A stretch of 64,000 bases of DNA from Vespula vulgaris. Lineage: Eukaryota > Arthropoda > Insecta > Hymenoptera > Vespidae. Shown in pieces: positions 23,155-35,815 of this stretch (positions are counted from its first letter, which is position 1; every line of letters begins with the position of its first letter). The notes under the pieces are model-generated. The model had not been told where the DNA came from. It did no database searches and saw only the letters and a list, made by a program, of their open reading frames with translations. The DNA is taken from positions 6,877,001-6,941,000 of the forward strand of contig NC_066596.1 of the NCBI RefSeq assembly GCF_905475345.1, written 5' to 3'. Position numbers and translations under genes: made by a program.

Positions 23155-23230
23155 AAGGATCGCCGGGGTACTAATTAAGCGCGCGTCTTCCAATTATTCT
23201 GCTATTGACAGTCGGACAATCAATCTAGTC
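23155..23230. promoter_or_regulatory. Candidate Hox/TALE-type motif cluster
   Basis: CTAATTAAGC at 23171-23180, CCAATTATTC near 23190 and TTGACAG at 23205-23211 lie within 45 bp. The first two carry homeodomain cores; TGACAG is the established core for TALE proteins such as Homothorax/Meis. Co-occurrence is seen; a functional composite site is inferred. Confidence 0.25.
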
Positions 23231-26200
23231 GACTATGTAGAAAGAGAGAAAAAGAGAGAGAGAGGAAGAGAAGGATAGAACGAACAAAGAACCGTTAACT
23301 CATCATCGATGTCTGCCACCGCAATCGCGTCCTCTCTTTCATTACCACTATCCATCCTCTTCTCTTCTTTCAGCTCCTTTTACTTTTACACATAGTCATC
23401 GTCTAACAATCTCTTCTTACTTTCCTTCGTTCTTTCCTCCCTTCCTCGAGATTTTTTGTTCTTTCTTTTTTATCTTTCTTCTCTTTTTTCTTTCTTTTTT
23501 TTTCTTTATTTTTTTCTTGTTCTCTCCCGCTTAGTTTTTTTTTCTCGTCTCAAATTCATCCACCGAACGAAACAACAACAAGAACAACGATCTTTACTTT
23601 AAACTCTTCTATACTTCGTCGAAGAGTCATGATTTTAAATAAGAATAAAAAAATCCATCTCCCTCCCTCTTCTACCTCCTACTTCATCCCCGTTCTTTTA
23701 ATGTCTTCTATTCGAGATCAAGATCTTATTAAGGAATTATTTATGAGGATCAAACTTATTCGTCGTTACGAATCGTTCGAGATTTTTATTACCCACTCTC
23801 TTTCTATATATACCGAAAAGAGATCGATAAGTCGAACAGAGCGATCGTAAAACTCGAGAAAAGAAGGAAGAAAGGAAGGAAGGGGGGGAAGGACGACGAT
23901 TCGTTCGAAGTAATCGTGAGACGAGTTAAAAAGAAACTTTTCGAAAGCGAGTGTTTTATACTACTCTATTTTTTTCTTCCTTTCTTTTTTGTTCCCTCTT
24001 TATATCGAGATAAAGAGATTCGTCGATTGATTTAGACGACTCGATTACTCAAATCTTTGAACAATCAATTTGTATTAAAGTCTTCTATTTCGGATCTAAT
24101 CAAATTCGAGATTGAACTGATCCGAACGATAAAGATCGATACTTGCGCTGCTTGAGATTTATATATAACAGAAAGAGGGAAAAAAGAAAAGAAAAAACGA
24201 AGGAAAGGAAGAAAGGAAAATGAAAAAAAAAAGAAACAAAATAAAATCAAGAGATATGAAAAGATGTCGGTAGAGTCAATCAACGTCGGATCCGTGATAG
24301 ACGGAATCGTCGATTATACGATATATAACAGGCGTATGTATATAAATAGATGTACGTATCTGACTCTCTATAAATAGAATATATCTATAGGAACGAACGG
24401 ACGGATGTACGAGCGGATGGACCAAGCGGATGCGAATGAATATGAAAACGACCGTCAAAAGAACGCTCCGGCGAGCTGGTGGTCGATGAAAAACGATTCT
24501 GTCGATGCTTTCGAATGAAATTATTGTAACGGCGAACGACACCTTTGATCTCATTCCGTGCAGTCGAGTCCGCGACAAAAAAAGAAGAAAAAAGAAAAAT
24601 ATACTCGACCGGCTTCGTCAGCTTATTTTTCGCGACACGAATCCGTCCGTTCGATGTACTATTAGAAAAGTTCTTTATATCTTGTTTCCTTTTTTTCTTG
24701 TTTTCTTTTTTTTTTTCTTTGTCGACGTTTAAAATATGGATCGAACGAAAGCCGAGATCGACAAGTTCATCTCTCCTCTCTTTTTACATTTTTTCATGGA
24801 CGATCTATCTCTCAGCATCCTTCGATGACCTTCCCATTTCGAACTTTGCTTTAAATTCTTTCGAGTTGTATCGCGCGTATGTTCGTTAAGTGGATACCTT
24901 CGAAAAAGGCTCGTTAAAAGGATTTTATCCGTTTCTGCGGAAAAAAAAGAAAAAAAGAGAGAAAAAAGAAAAAAGAGAGTAGCCCAAAAAATGTTACGGG
25001 TCTCTCAGGAATAGAGATAACCGATGTAATAGCTTTCGATTTCGATCGGTTTTATCGGTGTAATATCTGACGATTAGAGGGAATATGAAACAACGAAAAT
25101 GTTTATATTTTTAACGAACCTGTGGCGAAATTGAAAGAGCGAATCTTTTAAAATGAAATACATACACACGCATATATATATATTGTATGTATATAATAAA
25201 CGCGAAGCGTATTTGAGTCGAAAGGAAATGAAAATATGAAACGAACGCGACATTATTGCCGATCGTCGTACGTTTTATTAAAAAAAGAAAGAGTGGAGAC
25301 GCATAAGATAGAAAAATAAAATATCTTGATAAAAAGAAAAGAAAATAATACAATCGAGCTCGACGTTCGAACGTTTACCTAGCGCGTTCGTTGTGCGAAA
25401 CGAAAGAGATAGGCGTGAGGCAATCGAATGAAAGCAAGCCGAGTCGTCTACTTGGATGACAACACGTTTGGAATATTTGTGATAAAGCTATCTACTCGTT
25501 TTTTTCATTTCGCGTCTGAATAACTTGATTATGAACTCCTTTCTTCTTCTTCTTCTCCATCTTCTTATCTACGTAAACGCGCGTGTATATGTACGTATGT
25601 ATGTGCGTATAGTTTCCAAAGCAACGAAGAGAAAAGCATTGCTCGTTCTTTCTTCTTTTTTCCTTTTTTATTTTTTTTTTCGACCAGATGCACATTTGAA
25701 AAAAGACTTTTCAAACTTTTCACGTTGGTAATGTCCCGAATTTTCACCTCGGAAGGTTTAGTAGTTTCCTTTCGACTTAAGAAAAAGAAAAAGAAAAAGA
25801 AGAAGAAGAGAAAGAAATACCCGTGGAGAATATCAACCGATCTGCAGACCTGCAATAAAAGACAAAATTTGCATTCGCTGACGTCACGTCCTGTCTGGCG
25901 CAAAGTCCTTACAAGTCAGTTTCGCGGTTGCGTTACGAAGGTTTCCCTTTCTTTTCTCCCCGTTCCATCCGTTCAACACCCTTTACTTCGTTCAAAGCGA
26001 GAGAAGGCAGTACGCCTAAGTAAAAGATGGAATAGTTGCCAACTGTTACTACTGGCAAACAGTACGTTAGAAAATGGAAAGGAAGAGGGAAAGAAAAAAA
26101 AGAGAAACTTGTTAAGTTAACCATAGACTTAGAAACGGAGAAAAACTAACTCAAAGAGAATAATTGCGAGTTAAAGATGGTAGTTTGAACTCTTAGGTGA

Positions 26201-26840
26201 AAAACGGAAGTCTTGGAGATACGTGATACGAATAAATATAATTCGTTCTTCTAATAGATTATCATTTTATATATTTTGCACGAGTCAGGACGCATAATCG
26301 AGTGATATCCGAATACGAAATGTGTTATAGAACTTCAACAACGAATGTTACAAATTTACACTATGCCATTCTCTCTCTCTCTCTCTCTTTCCTTCGTGTA
26401 TATCTACGTATTTAAATTCGTAACCAAGGTGATTTACAAACATTAGAGAAATACGGATTGAGGAGTTTATCTTTATCCTCTTTGACTAGAATACGAAACG
26501 ATTCGCTTTTATATAAAAGGAGATTTTCAACGTTTACTAGAGAAGTTCGAACAAAGGAATGCATAGAGTGGAATAATTGGAAGACTTAATTCCTGCCTTG
26601 TGACGATCAAGAGTAGTTAACGGGGACCTTTATCTGGAAAAGAAAGAAAAGAAAAAGAAAAAGGTTTAACGGAATAGTACGAAATAATAAAAGCGAGGCT
26701 TTTTATATACCGTAAAAAAAAGAGAGTTAATCTTTACGAAGAGTTGGTAATAAAATCTTGGAAATCGTGTTCGGTCGACCTAACTTATCTAGTTTATTAA
26801 TTGCAACTTTGATGCAACCCGAAGAGTAGCATATTTAAGT
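23231..26840. other. Non-coding stretch, low-complexity patches
   Basis: T-rich and C/T-rich DNA at 23385-23545, GGAA-type purines at 23860-23895, A/G-rich DNA at 24178-24242 and 24940-24980, T-rich DNA at 24685-24722 and 25645-25682, and A/G DNA at 25780-25818. Between these lies unique AT-rich sequence. No gene is supported. Confidence 0.6.
26370..26388. repeat. (TC)n microsatellite
   Basis: 19-bp CT array in unique AT-rich DNA. Confidence 0.85.
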
Positions 26841-26859
26841 AAATTGTAGAAGGTCGTAG

Positions 26860-27084
26860 GACGCGAGGTTCGTCTAATGGCACGCGCGCGTTAGATCGAT
26901 GGCATTTAAGCGATGGCATAGGCGCCACAGCGTCGCCTCTTCCCAACCCCTTTTCCAAACCCCTTCCAAGCCTCGCCAAGTCCCATCCGTCGTCCTCTTC
27001 CCCTCTTCATCCTGCTCACTCTCTCTCTCTCTCTCTCTCTTCTTCTTCTTTGTCCAACTTCGACGCGGCCGCATTAAGGTAAGT
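26860..27084 (+). other. Possible exon end, weak
   Basis: A GC-rich block with the consensus splice donor AAG|GTAAGT at 27076-27084. The 60-codon open frame starting at 26899 reaches this donor exactly at a codon boundary. Against it: the start context is poor, the frame passes through a (CT)n array that yields Ser-Leu repeats, and no domain is recognisable. The block could equally be the end of a non-coding 5' exon, or chance. Confidence 0.15.
27019..27040. repeat. (CT)n microsatellite
   Basis: 22-bp CT array continuing as TTC repeats to 27051. Confidence 0.9.
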
Positions 27085-29589
27085 GCAGGTGCACTCGACG
27101 TTCCATCATTGTGCGGCTCATTCTACTACCATCGTGCCCGCCTCTCTTCCTTACGAAACTCGAAGTTTAGATTTCGAGGACTTTGCAAACCGAAGCGGCA
27201 TTGAAACGCAATGATAAAACGAACAAGTACACACCTCTATTACTTGCGAGAATTAGTTTCATCTACGAAGATAGGAATAGAGATAGGACAGTTAAATACA
27301 TATACATATATATGTGTGTGTTATGTATGTATATGTATATAAATTTATAATTGATCGAGAACACTATCCAACCTGTACTCTCCTCTCGATAAAATCTTGA
27401 AAAAGCGATACCACGAGATTGAATAATTCTACTTATATAGGAGAGCTTTGACAAGGGGTTGAACGAAGAAAGAACTTCCCTAGATAGTATAATGTTTTTT
27501 ATTTTCTCACTCCATCTCTCTCTCTCTCTCTCTCTCTTGGGGTACCATTCGCCGGAGCATAGACGGATTTTCATGTCACTTTTATCACGATGGGAAGCTT
27601 TTAACCCATTAACGTCTTGGATGAAAGAATAACTAGGAGCGCCGTAATTACGTAAGTAGCTACTCCTCAACTTAAAGCTTGCAAGCACGTAGTACTTTTA
27701 GCTTTTCCCTCGGTTAAGAGATTTTTTGTTTCGGCCGATGTCTACGAAAAGTCTTTCTTTAGATTTATCGTTTCTGACATTTACCATCCAACTTTATCGA
27801 CTCTTTGGTAACATCCCGTCCGAGAAAATCGAAGTTTCCATGGGCTATCGTCGAAACAGGAAGACCTATAAATTTCGCTAATGTCGCACCGATAACGTTT
27901 ACGTAACTTTAGATTTAGTCTCGCGGAAGGCCATTATTTCGCGGGAGAAACCACCGCACAGGGAAATTTCATTATCATTAAGTTGATATACGAGAGTTTT
28001 CCCGTTAAACCGTTATAATCGTTTTAATGGATATAAGGATAAGGATATGTTCGTTTTGCGACTAATTAACTGGGTCGTTTCATTCGCAACCTTTTATTCG
28101 TGGCTGCCTATTTTTCGAAAAGGTATTCGATAAAATGAATTATTTTGACAGAAATATTTCACTAGATTTAATGAGCGGAGAAAATTAATACGGGATATCG
28201 TAATCATTTATTCATGCTTATATGCATTATTGCGAACAAAATGTAAACTCTTGAACTGATTCGTAATATATTCGATTATCAATTATAATAATATATAGGT
28301 ATGTGTCTATTTATAAAATGATTTCGTAGAAAAACATGATTAAAAATTTGCAGTCGCGGTTAAATTCTGACAGCCACGTTTTTACTCTCTTTTCCTTTTT
28401 TTGCGTAGTCTTTTCATCTATCTCGATTTTATGTATTATTTCTTACCATTAGCCAGGCAATAATGTTGCAATATTTATCGTTTTCCTTGTAATTCGATCG
28501 CCACGAAATGAAATCGATATGCCGCGAGGAAATACATTCGAATTAATCATTTCGATACCGACGAATATCCGATAGCTGCTACTCGCATCCATTCCGAAAC
28601 GAAATCTATTAATGGACCGTATATTTCCTTTTAAACTACTCCATCACACAAGCCGAAAGTTTGAAACGCATACCCAGCCAAACCATAAAACCCACGTTGT
28701 TAGGTAGACTATAAAAGCGATACAAGATGTAACGTTTCGAAATAATACAAGCACCATTTTGTGCATTTTGATGAGTAATGAATTCCGAGCGTTATTATCA
28801 TTGTTACTATCGTAGCTACAATTAATGAGGAAACTTCTACATTGAGATTCTTGCTTTTGTTTCGAGAACTCGACGTTCGTGAATAACGTCTTCGTTAAAC
28901 ATTTGAAATATCTTATCAGCGTTCGATAAATTTGTCTAGGATTCGTTTCGTACTTGTAGAAATTTTACGAGAGAAACCCGAATCGAGTAACAGGAAATAA
29001 AGCGTCGAAAGATTTTCGAAGCTCGCTACGAAGTCGCGATAAAACTTGATCCACTAAAATTCTCAAACGTTCTAGAAACAGTTTTCAATTTCTTTTACGC
29101 GAGTGGTGACTCGTCGTAAATCCCGGAGAGTATATGTTCTGAAAAGCTTATTAACTGATTAAACTCGGTATTCGCGCGGGTTTGCACAGCTGTCTTTCGT
29201 CTTCGGCACCCTTGACCCGTCCATATCGCTTTTATTACCTTCTCGGTATTTCGCTCGATTCGGTTTTACGAGGATGCGCTTGACATCGAGAAACGACGAT
29301 TCGATCCGTTAGAATTTTGTCAAAGAAAGAGAAAGAAAGAGAACGTTCATAGAAAATGAAGAATCAAATTTGCGTTGCAAATTTATGAGACGCGATATGA
29401 CATATCTTAAAAATAACTTAAACTCCATCTACGAAAATAAATAACGTAATTAATATCATAGAGTAATGAAAGACGCGTAATCAAATGTTTCTTTAAAGAC
29501 GAAGAGGTAAAGGAAGAAACGATTGTTAAAACGAGTTTAAATAGTAAAGATTATTAAGCGAGTTACGATAGGTCAGGAATTATCGAAGT
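27085..29589. other. Non-coding stretch with few repeats
   Basis: Apart from TA/GT-rich DNA at 27296-27340 and a (TC)n array at 27515-27537, about 2 kb (27.6-29.6 kb) is nearly free of simple repeats, which is unusual for this window. It contains TTTTATTCGTGG at 28091-28102, GCTTTTATTACC at 29229-29240 and a CAGCTG E-box at 29188-29193. No open frame of at least 60 codons starts in 27.7-29.6 kb. Confidence 0.55.
27515..27537. repeat. (TC)n microsatellite
   Basis: 23-bp CT array. Confidence 0.9.
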
Positions 29590-29760
29590 AGCTATGCATG
29601 TCCGACGGTAGTATATCCTCATACACGTCACTCGACCCCGGAGGTGGTGCTTGGGCTCAGGGCCGTTCCGGGGATATTTATTTACATTCTGGCAATTAGC
29701 CTACCATTAATGGAGCCTACAGGGGTGCCAGGAATAGTGAACAGAACTGCATCGTATCGC
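29590..29760. promoter_or_regulatory. Best enhancer-like composite element of the window
   Basis: A repeat-free, GC-richer block. It contains an inverted pair CCCCGGA at 29636-29642 and TCCGGGG at 29667-29673, a forkhead-type TATTTAC at 29679-29685, a homeodomain CAATTAG at 29693-29699 and the perfect palindrome CCATTAATGG at 29704-29713. A frame starting at 29644 stays open to 29874, but only because it runs into the (CGA)n array. Motif density and complexity suggest a conserved element; no conservation data are available here. Confidence 0.33.
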
Positions 29761-29766
29761 GTTCTC

Positions 29767-29767
<1 letters not shown>

Positions 29768-29815
<48 letters not shown>
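29768..29815. repeat. (CGA)16 trinucleotide array
   Basis: Sixteen perfect CGA units with a CpG in every unit and no interruption, so the array is probably young or unstable. It abuts the composite element just upstream. Confidence 0.96.
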
Positions 29816-30198
29816 AGATAACTTGCAGAGTAGAGACGAACTGTGCTTTAATCTTTTACAGAGAAGTCCTATAAACTTTTTCAAACATTAAAATGAGCTG
29901 TCATACCGGGATTAGAAGAAATTAATTCTCGCTAACCCAGTTTTATTCGGTATCTCTTAAAGATAAGTACTTATTTACTTACGACTCCATTCGCATAGAC
30001 AATAAAATTTTTTTGTCGGGTATATGAATAAGAAAAGAGACACATATAAAAAAAGAAAAAAGAAAAAAATGAACTTATTACCATTGCTAACAATGCATGA
30101 CTGAAAAACTGAAAACGTAGGCTTGAATTGGACGACTGCCATTGAAACTTTTGTTTTCGCTTTGGACAATCGTTCACGATTTTTCTATTTCTTTTTCT

Positions 30199-30202
<4 letters not shown>

Positions 30203-30244
<42 letters not shown>
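30203..30244. repeat. (TC)n microsatellite, 42 bp
   Basis: Perfect pyrimidine dinucleotide array. Confidence 0.95.
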
Positions 30245-30248
<4 letters not shown>

Positions 30249-30945
30249 CTCACGAAAAAATGTGCACACCCGCGCCTCTGTTACGTTCTAGTAGTCAAGC
30301 TTTGTTTTCCGTTGAACGATCGTAAATGTTACACCATAGGAAACGAGCCGAACGATATTTAGATAATCGATCGTTCGAGACGAGTAAGTACGCGTGCGCT
30401 TATACGAGTTTTATAGATACATATATATAGATATATACATATACATATATACTTACTACTTTGATCGATTAAAATTTCTTAAAAGGCCTAATGTCGTCGT
30501 CGAGTGTTAAAGCTATTTCGTTTAAACGATACAAGAACGGACACGCTTTATCTAATACCTTTTCGAAGATCGATCGCGTGTCATCGAGTATTTTTCCTAG
30601 ACGAACTATCCCGAATAAATATAAGTTTCTCTGATATCGCGTTCGCGCTCGTGTGAGAATAAACTGAAATTTATTAGATACCAAGAGGAAGAGAGAGAGA
30701 GAGAGAGAGAAAGGGGAGGAGAAAGGCACCCTCGTAGTTTCTCGTTTCGTTCTCGAAAACGAGTGGTACAGTGAAATCCAGATTATCCGGGCGAAAGCTT
30801 CGAATGAAGAGAAAGACAAATAACGTATTCGCACGAAATGAGTTTTAATATGAATTAAGTTCTACGAAAGTAAAATTAATGTTTTGCATATAATTCACTA
30901 CCGTATGTGAAATTAATTATAATTTCATTAATTTAAATATCTTTC

Positions 30946-31018
30946 AATAATAATAATAATGATAATAATAATAATAACAATAATAATAATAATATTAATG
31001 ATAACAATAATAATGATG
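30946..31018. repeat. Imperfect (AAT)n tract
   Basis: AAT units with GAT, AAC and ATT variants, similar in composition to the tract at 1255-1390. Confidence 0.88.
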
Positions 31019-31260
31019 GATAAAGTAATAACAATGATAATGACGTCACGATGATAACACAGTGCTAGTACGTTGGTAAAAAAAGAAAGAAAAAGAAGGA
31101 AAGGAAGGAAAAAAGAAATACAAAGAAACAAAAAGATGCGATAGAGAAAGAGAAAAAATATAGACCGGGGGTTAAGGGAGGAGGTAAAAGTTTTAGAAAG
31201 TAGAAAGAATAATAAAGCTTTATCTGTGTATCCTTTTCTTCGTCTCGACGAAGTGAAAGA

Positions 31261-31960
31261 CCTAACGAGTACGGACATCTCAACGTGTATAACCATGCAT
31301 ACGGTGAAGCGATAGCGCGCGCAACGCGTTGTTCTCTGTATAACAAAGATATGAAATTCATTGAATTAGAGCGCGCGCCAGCCGCGTATACCTAGCCAGA
31401 ATACAGAACGGGGTTGGCTCTTCTTGTCGAGAACTCGCGTCTGCTAGCTCTTCCGCATACTCTATGTAATACCCGAGACAGAGATACGCGTGAACGCAGA
31501 GAGACAGATATACATGCGCACACACATACATACACCATATATACAGAGAGAGAGAGAGAGAGAATATATATATATATATATATTCTCGACGATACTACCA
31601 TGAGGTAGCTAGAGCGCTTGCTTAAACAGAGGTGACAATCGCTCCTCGTGATTCGCATAATCTCGAGCGACGCGCGTGCTTCTCCGCTTCGGTTGACGCG
31701 CGATTTCACGGAGTGAGGGAAGACTACTATCGTCCTCTCTTCGCTATACTAGTCTATGATACTGAGAAGGAGAGAGAGAGAGGGAGAGAGAGAGAGAATT
31801 TCTCCGAGAAGACCCATTGAATATTGTTCGTGATACGAGCGGTTGATACATCGGCATCGATCGATCGCTATACTAGGTGATCATATTGGGATCTAACGCT
31901 AAGATTACAACGGATCCAGCTCCTTGTTCTCTAGAAATTGTATACGTGCGTGATATATCC
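31261..31960. other. CpG-rich complex block, function unknown
   Basis: Denser in G, C and CpG than its flanks, with GCGCGCGCC near 31370 and ACGCGCG segments near 31670 and 31697. It is interrupted by a GA/TA array at 31545 and a GA run at 31768-31797. Its texture resembles a promoter-proximal or 5' exon region, but I see neither a clear core promoter nor a bounded exon. Frames across it are short and unrecognised. Confidence 0.2.
31545..31583. repeat. Compound (AG)n(AT)n microsatellite
   Basis: A 19-bp AG array abutting a 20-bp AT array. Confidence 0.93.
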
Positions 31961-32261
31961 GATATCTCTTGCTCGTCTTATCTTAAATAATATCAAACGA
32001 GAAAGAATAAATCTTATGTTCCTTTTTAAATATTTCTCGCAAGACGTAGAGAAAAAACAAGGAACGGTGTGATATTCCCGAGGTAAATCCTAAGTTCTAG
32101 AAGATAGAAAAGCCAGTAGAAAAGACAAATCGATCGGATTTTTAGAGTAGTAGAAGTGAAGGGGAAAAAATTCATTAAAGTCCGAGCGCGTTATACATAA
32201 TACGTACGTATGTACATACCTACACGTATGTACGTGCGATGCAACCCTGAAATACTAAACT

Positions 32262-32420
32262 AGAAAAGTGAGGGGCTGATATTTTACTTCGGCTGGGAGC
32301 CCGCCACCAGAATTTCTCGCGACTTTTATACCGCTGTAAATCCCATGGATTTATTACCGTATAACCATATTGCAGTGACACGTAACGCGTCTGTGAAAAC
32401 GATGAGTACGTACCATGTTC
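32262..32420. promoter_or_regulatory. Candidate regulatory island
   Basis: Repeat-free block with TTTTATACC near 32324, the perfect inverted repeat AAATCC-CAT-GGATTT at 32338-32352 and TTTATTACC at 32350-32358. AATCC/GGATT is the core preferred by K50 homeodomains (Otx/Bicoid type) and TTTAT cores suit posterior Hox or Caudal proteins. Function is inferred. Confidence 0.26.
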
Positions 32421-32454
32421 GAGAGGGTAATGGCTGAAACTGAAGCCAGGAGAA

Positions 32455-32530
32455 AAAGAGAAAAAGAATCAAAGAAAAAAAGAAAAAAGAAAAGAAAAGA
32501 AAAGAAATGAAAAGGAAGAAAACGAAAGAT
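32455..32530. repeat. A/G low-complexity tract
   Basis: Purine-rich DNA composed mostly of AAAAGA and AAGAAA units. Confidence 0.85.
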
Positions 32531-32634
32531 AAAAAAAGATGATCGATCGTTGATAATTTTCGACTGGATTCCGTCACCCTTTCCGGCGAATCAATTTGTA
32601 GGTGGCAAAAGCCAACGAGAGAGATATACAGAAT

Positions 32635-32637
<3 letters not shown>

Positions 32638-32666
<29 letters not shown>
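32638..32666. repeat. (AG)n microsatellite
   Basis: 29-bp AG array. Confidence 0.94.
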
Positions 32667-32673
<7 letters not shown>

Positions 32674-32689
32674 AGCCATAGTTTCATCG

Positions 32690-32880
32690 GGGAAGCCCGA
32701 TGTTACCGGCCAGAATAGTGACAATCTGCATTAATGTGTTTCTCGGCCATTGGCCAGTACTGCTAAATATTGGATCGGGACATATACGCCGACATCGGAA
32801 TTAACATGTCTGATAGGCAATTTCCGGACGAAACTAGCCAAATGCTGTACTGGTAAACGCTGTGAAAACCCTCCGAGCTC
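32690..32880. other. Complex island, possible regulatory element
   Basis: Repeat-free sequence with GCATTAATG near 32728, GGCC-ATT-GGCC at 32745-32755 and a GC-richer run to the start of the TA array. A 64-codon plus-strand frame at 32750-32944 spans it and ends inside the TA/GT array; no domain is recognisable. Confidence 0.18.
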
Positions 32881-32902
32881 TTCTACGTGCTTATATATAT
32901 GC

Positions 32903-32934
<32 letters not shown>
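32903..32934. repeat. Compound (AT)n(GT)n microsatellite
   Basis: AT array directly followed by GT array, with a second short AT run upstream at 32892-32900. Confidence 0.94.
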
Positions 32935-35781
32935 ATATCTATAAAATGAACGAACGGGCTCGAAGATGGCGATGCCATTGCATTAAAGAGGATGAGAGAG
33001 AATAGAGAAAGGGTCGAAGGAATGGGGGATGAAGCTTGCAAAAGAGTGGCGAAGAAGTTTGGACCGAGTTCAAGATGGAAATGAAAAGGGGGTGGACAGA
33101 GAAACCACTTTATTAGCGGTGGGAGTCTTGAGAATGCTCGAAAAAAGTAGCGCGCGATGAAATGCGGGAAAATGCTTTTAAAAATAGAAAATACAAAAAA
33201 AAAAGTAAAAAAGAGGAAGAAAGAAAGAAGGAAAAGGAAAAGAAGAAGAGAAAAGCGGAGAAAGAGAATATGGTCGATTCCGTTGCTCGCCACGTGAGTG
33301 GCTACTCAGAAGTGAAAAAAAAACAGAGAGAGAGAGAGAAAGAAAAAAGAAAGCTCAAGACGTATGCATCGTATCTTTTCCACTACGTTTACCGTACGTG
33401 CTTCGGCCAATTTTTAAAAAAGAAAGATATTTCGTCGCGTTGCGGTGAATTTTCCTAATATTCTTCAAAATGCACTTCGTCCGCAGTAATGACTTTCGAT
33501 ACGATGCGTTTCCACGGATAGAGAATTATCCAGCGATGAGAGAACGAGAGGAATTATTATCTCGAATAAATCCGCACTCGCTGATAGTGGGTCTCGCATC
33601 GGTTGCGAGTAGACATTTATAAATGATTTGAATCTCTATCGTTTGCACGTTTAATGACGTTCAGGTGTCGATGATAAATTGAACATTATAAAGGTACACG
33701 ATAACGATTGCTGTTGTCGGCGTTTTTCTTTCTTTTTTTCTCTTTTCTTTTTTTTCCTTTTCGTTTTCATTTTTATTTCCTTTACAATCGATTTTCACGA
33801 TGAACAATAAATTATTCTATGTCTTGCGCTTTGTTCTTTTTTCCTTTTCTTTTTTTTTCCTTTTTCATTTTGAAAAAGTTCCAAAATTCATTTCCCCCAC
33901 GTGAGTTTGGGACACGTTCGTTCTTATTTTTTCTCTTTTCTTTTCGGAGACATACGATCAGGATTATAATGAACGAACGTTCGAAATTCTCGTTATCATA
34001 TGCATAAGGCATTTCTGGTTACAGAGTTAAGCGACGCGTCGATCTCGCGGAAACGACACAAAGGTTCCTACTGTTTCCCGTTAAATTCACGACGAATGGC
34101 CGTATGTCATGCGATCGCGAGCTAATCTCACGCGTTTTCCGTCAACCTCGAGGCACGCATAAACGCACCGGAAAGTTACCATGGCTACGCTTTCAGAAAA
34201 CTTTCTCTTATGGACGAATTTATTTTCACGATGGTATAGATTAGAATTTCAGATAATTAAATAATTAATTAGAAGAGAAAGGAAAAAGGAACGGTTACAG
34301 TAAGGTAATCGAATAGATTTTGTCGAGAGTCACGAATTCACAATCGCGATAGGAAAGGAAAGGGTAGGAAAGGGTAGGTGCGGAAAAAAGAGAGAGAGAG
34401 AGAGAGAAAAGAAAAAAAGAGGGTCGATCGGGCTAATCTGATTAAGGGTTCGTGTTCCATCGGACAGTGCGCGCGGAAAGATAGAGGGGGTTGAAATGGG
34501 TAAGGGATTTGTAGTCGCGTAAACGCAGTGGTTTCAACATCACGCGGGGGTTTCAAGCTTTCCTTCCACTTTCTACCGGCGCACCCTCTCGTAAATAAAG
34601 TCAAGCATACACGACCGGCACCCCTTTTCTTTCTCCTACCCCCTTGCTCGGCCTTTCTCTAAATGAATGCGTATATATTACCATTGTGTCCCGTTGAATT
34701 CGTATTCGTTCGCAAACTTAAAAAGATTCAAGTATTAAATGACGTTCGTTAGCTAATTTTTATCGAATTCTACGCTCGTACACAAACATACACCCACGTT
34801 TCCTTTTTCCTCTTCTAAACTTCGTATTCCGAGTTATTTTCTTCGTACTTGAAAATTGTACGTAGATCTTGTCGTAGATTCTAAGTCGAGAGAGAAAAAT
34901 ACGAGAAAAATTGTATCGTATTTATTTAAGAAAAATAGGAACCCTGCGCAAAAGTCGACGCGAGGAAGGTAGTAGTAGGACGCTCGTGGTGGAATCGTTC
35001 GAAGAGGAGTAGAGAGATAGAAATGTAAGGAAGGTGATAGCATAGAAATGTCGCTAGAAGAGGAGAAACCGGAACGAAACGAGACAGCTGTGTCACGTAC
35101 GGGATAGAAGATATATCCCGTGTTTTCCTCGTAAACTCCCCGTCGACGACCATCGGTCCTACCATCCATCACGCCCTATATCCCGAAGAATGTATCACTC
35201 TTGGAGTGGACATTACCTCCGGGGGAATCAAAATCTTCAAGAAATTTTAATAAATAGGTGATAAATAATATTAGCTGCCTTTCTCCTACGTCACCATTAT
35301 ATTGACAAACGATCGTAAACAAATGATACTGATCGATCCGATAGAAAAATATAATAGGAACGAAGTTAATGCCGTGATAATTTGACAATTATAAAAAGAA
35401 AAAGAAAAAGAAACGTTCTCGAATTCATTCAATTTTTAATACATTTCCTTTTATTTCCTGACGATTCGTTAATATTATTTTATGGATAAAATTGCGAGAA
35501 GGAATTACGTTCGATATTTGCAGTATCATTGACAAAAGAGTGAAACGGAGATTACCGAGGAAAGAGAGAGAAACAGAGAGGGAGGGAGAGGGGGAAAGAG
35601 ACGAATAGCGTTTTATCGCATTAATCGCGTTAGCTCGGAAGAACAGAACATTCCTTTCTTTTTTATTGATCGACGTTAGTAAAAGCTGCCGTGACGAGGA
35701 CGTCCGTCGGTGAGTTCTACCGGTGATAGAAATAAAATGGCGAATCGATAGAAGCGGTAAAGGTACGACGAGGGTAAAAGA

Positions 35782-35784
<3 letters not shown>

Positions 35785-35812
<28 letters not shown>
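35785..35812. repeat. (GA)n microsatellite
   Basis: 28-bp GA array. Confidence 0.94.

Positions 35813-35815
<3 letters not shown>

Larger units (their letters stand above)
29816..31260. other. Non-coding stretch
   Basis: Holds A-rich DNA at 30048-30068, (CT)n at 30203, TA-rich DNA at 30418-30452, a short (GA)n at 30689-30710 and the AAT-type tract at 30946-31018, followed by A/G-rich DNA to 31160. No gene is supported. Confidence 0.6.

Noticed and set aside
27948..27958. AAACCACCGCA as a Runt-type site
   Set aside because: It fails the RACCRCA consensus at either possible register.
31741..31876. 12-mer TCGCTATACTAG occurring twice 124 bp apart
   Set aside because: Considering all position pairs in the window, one such close 12-mer repeat is expected by chance.
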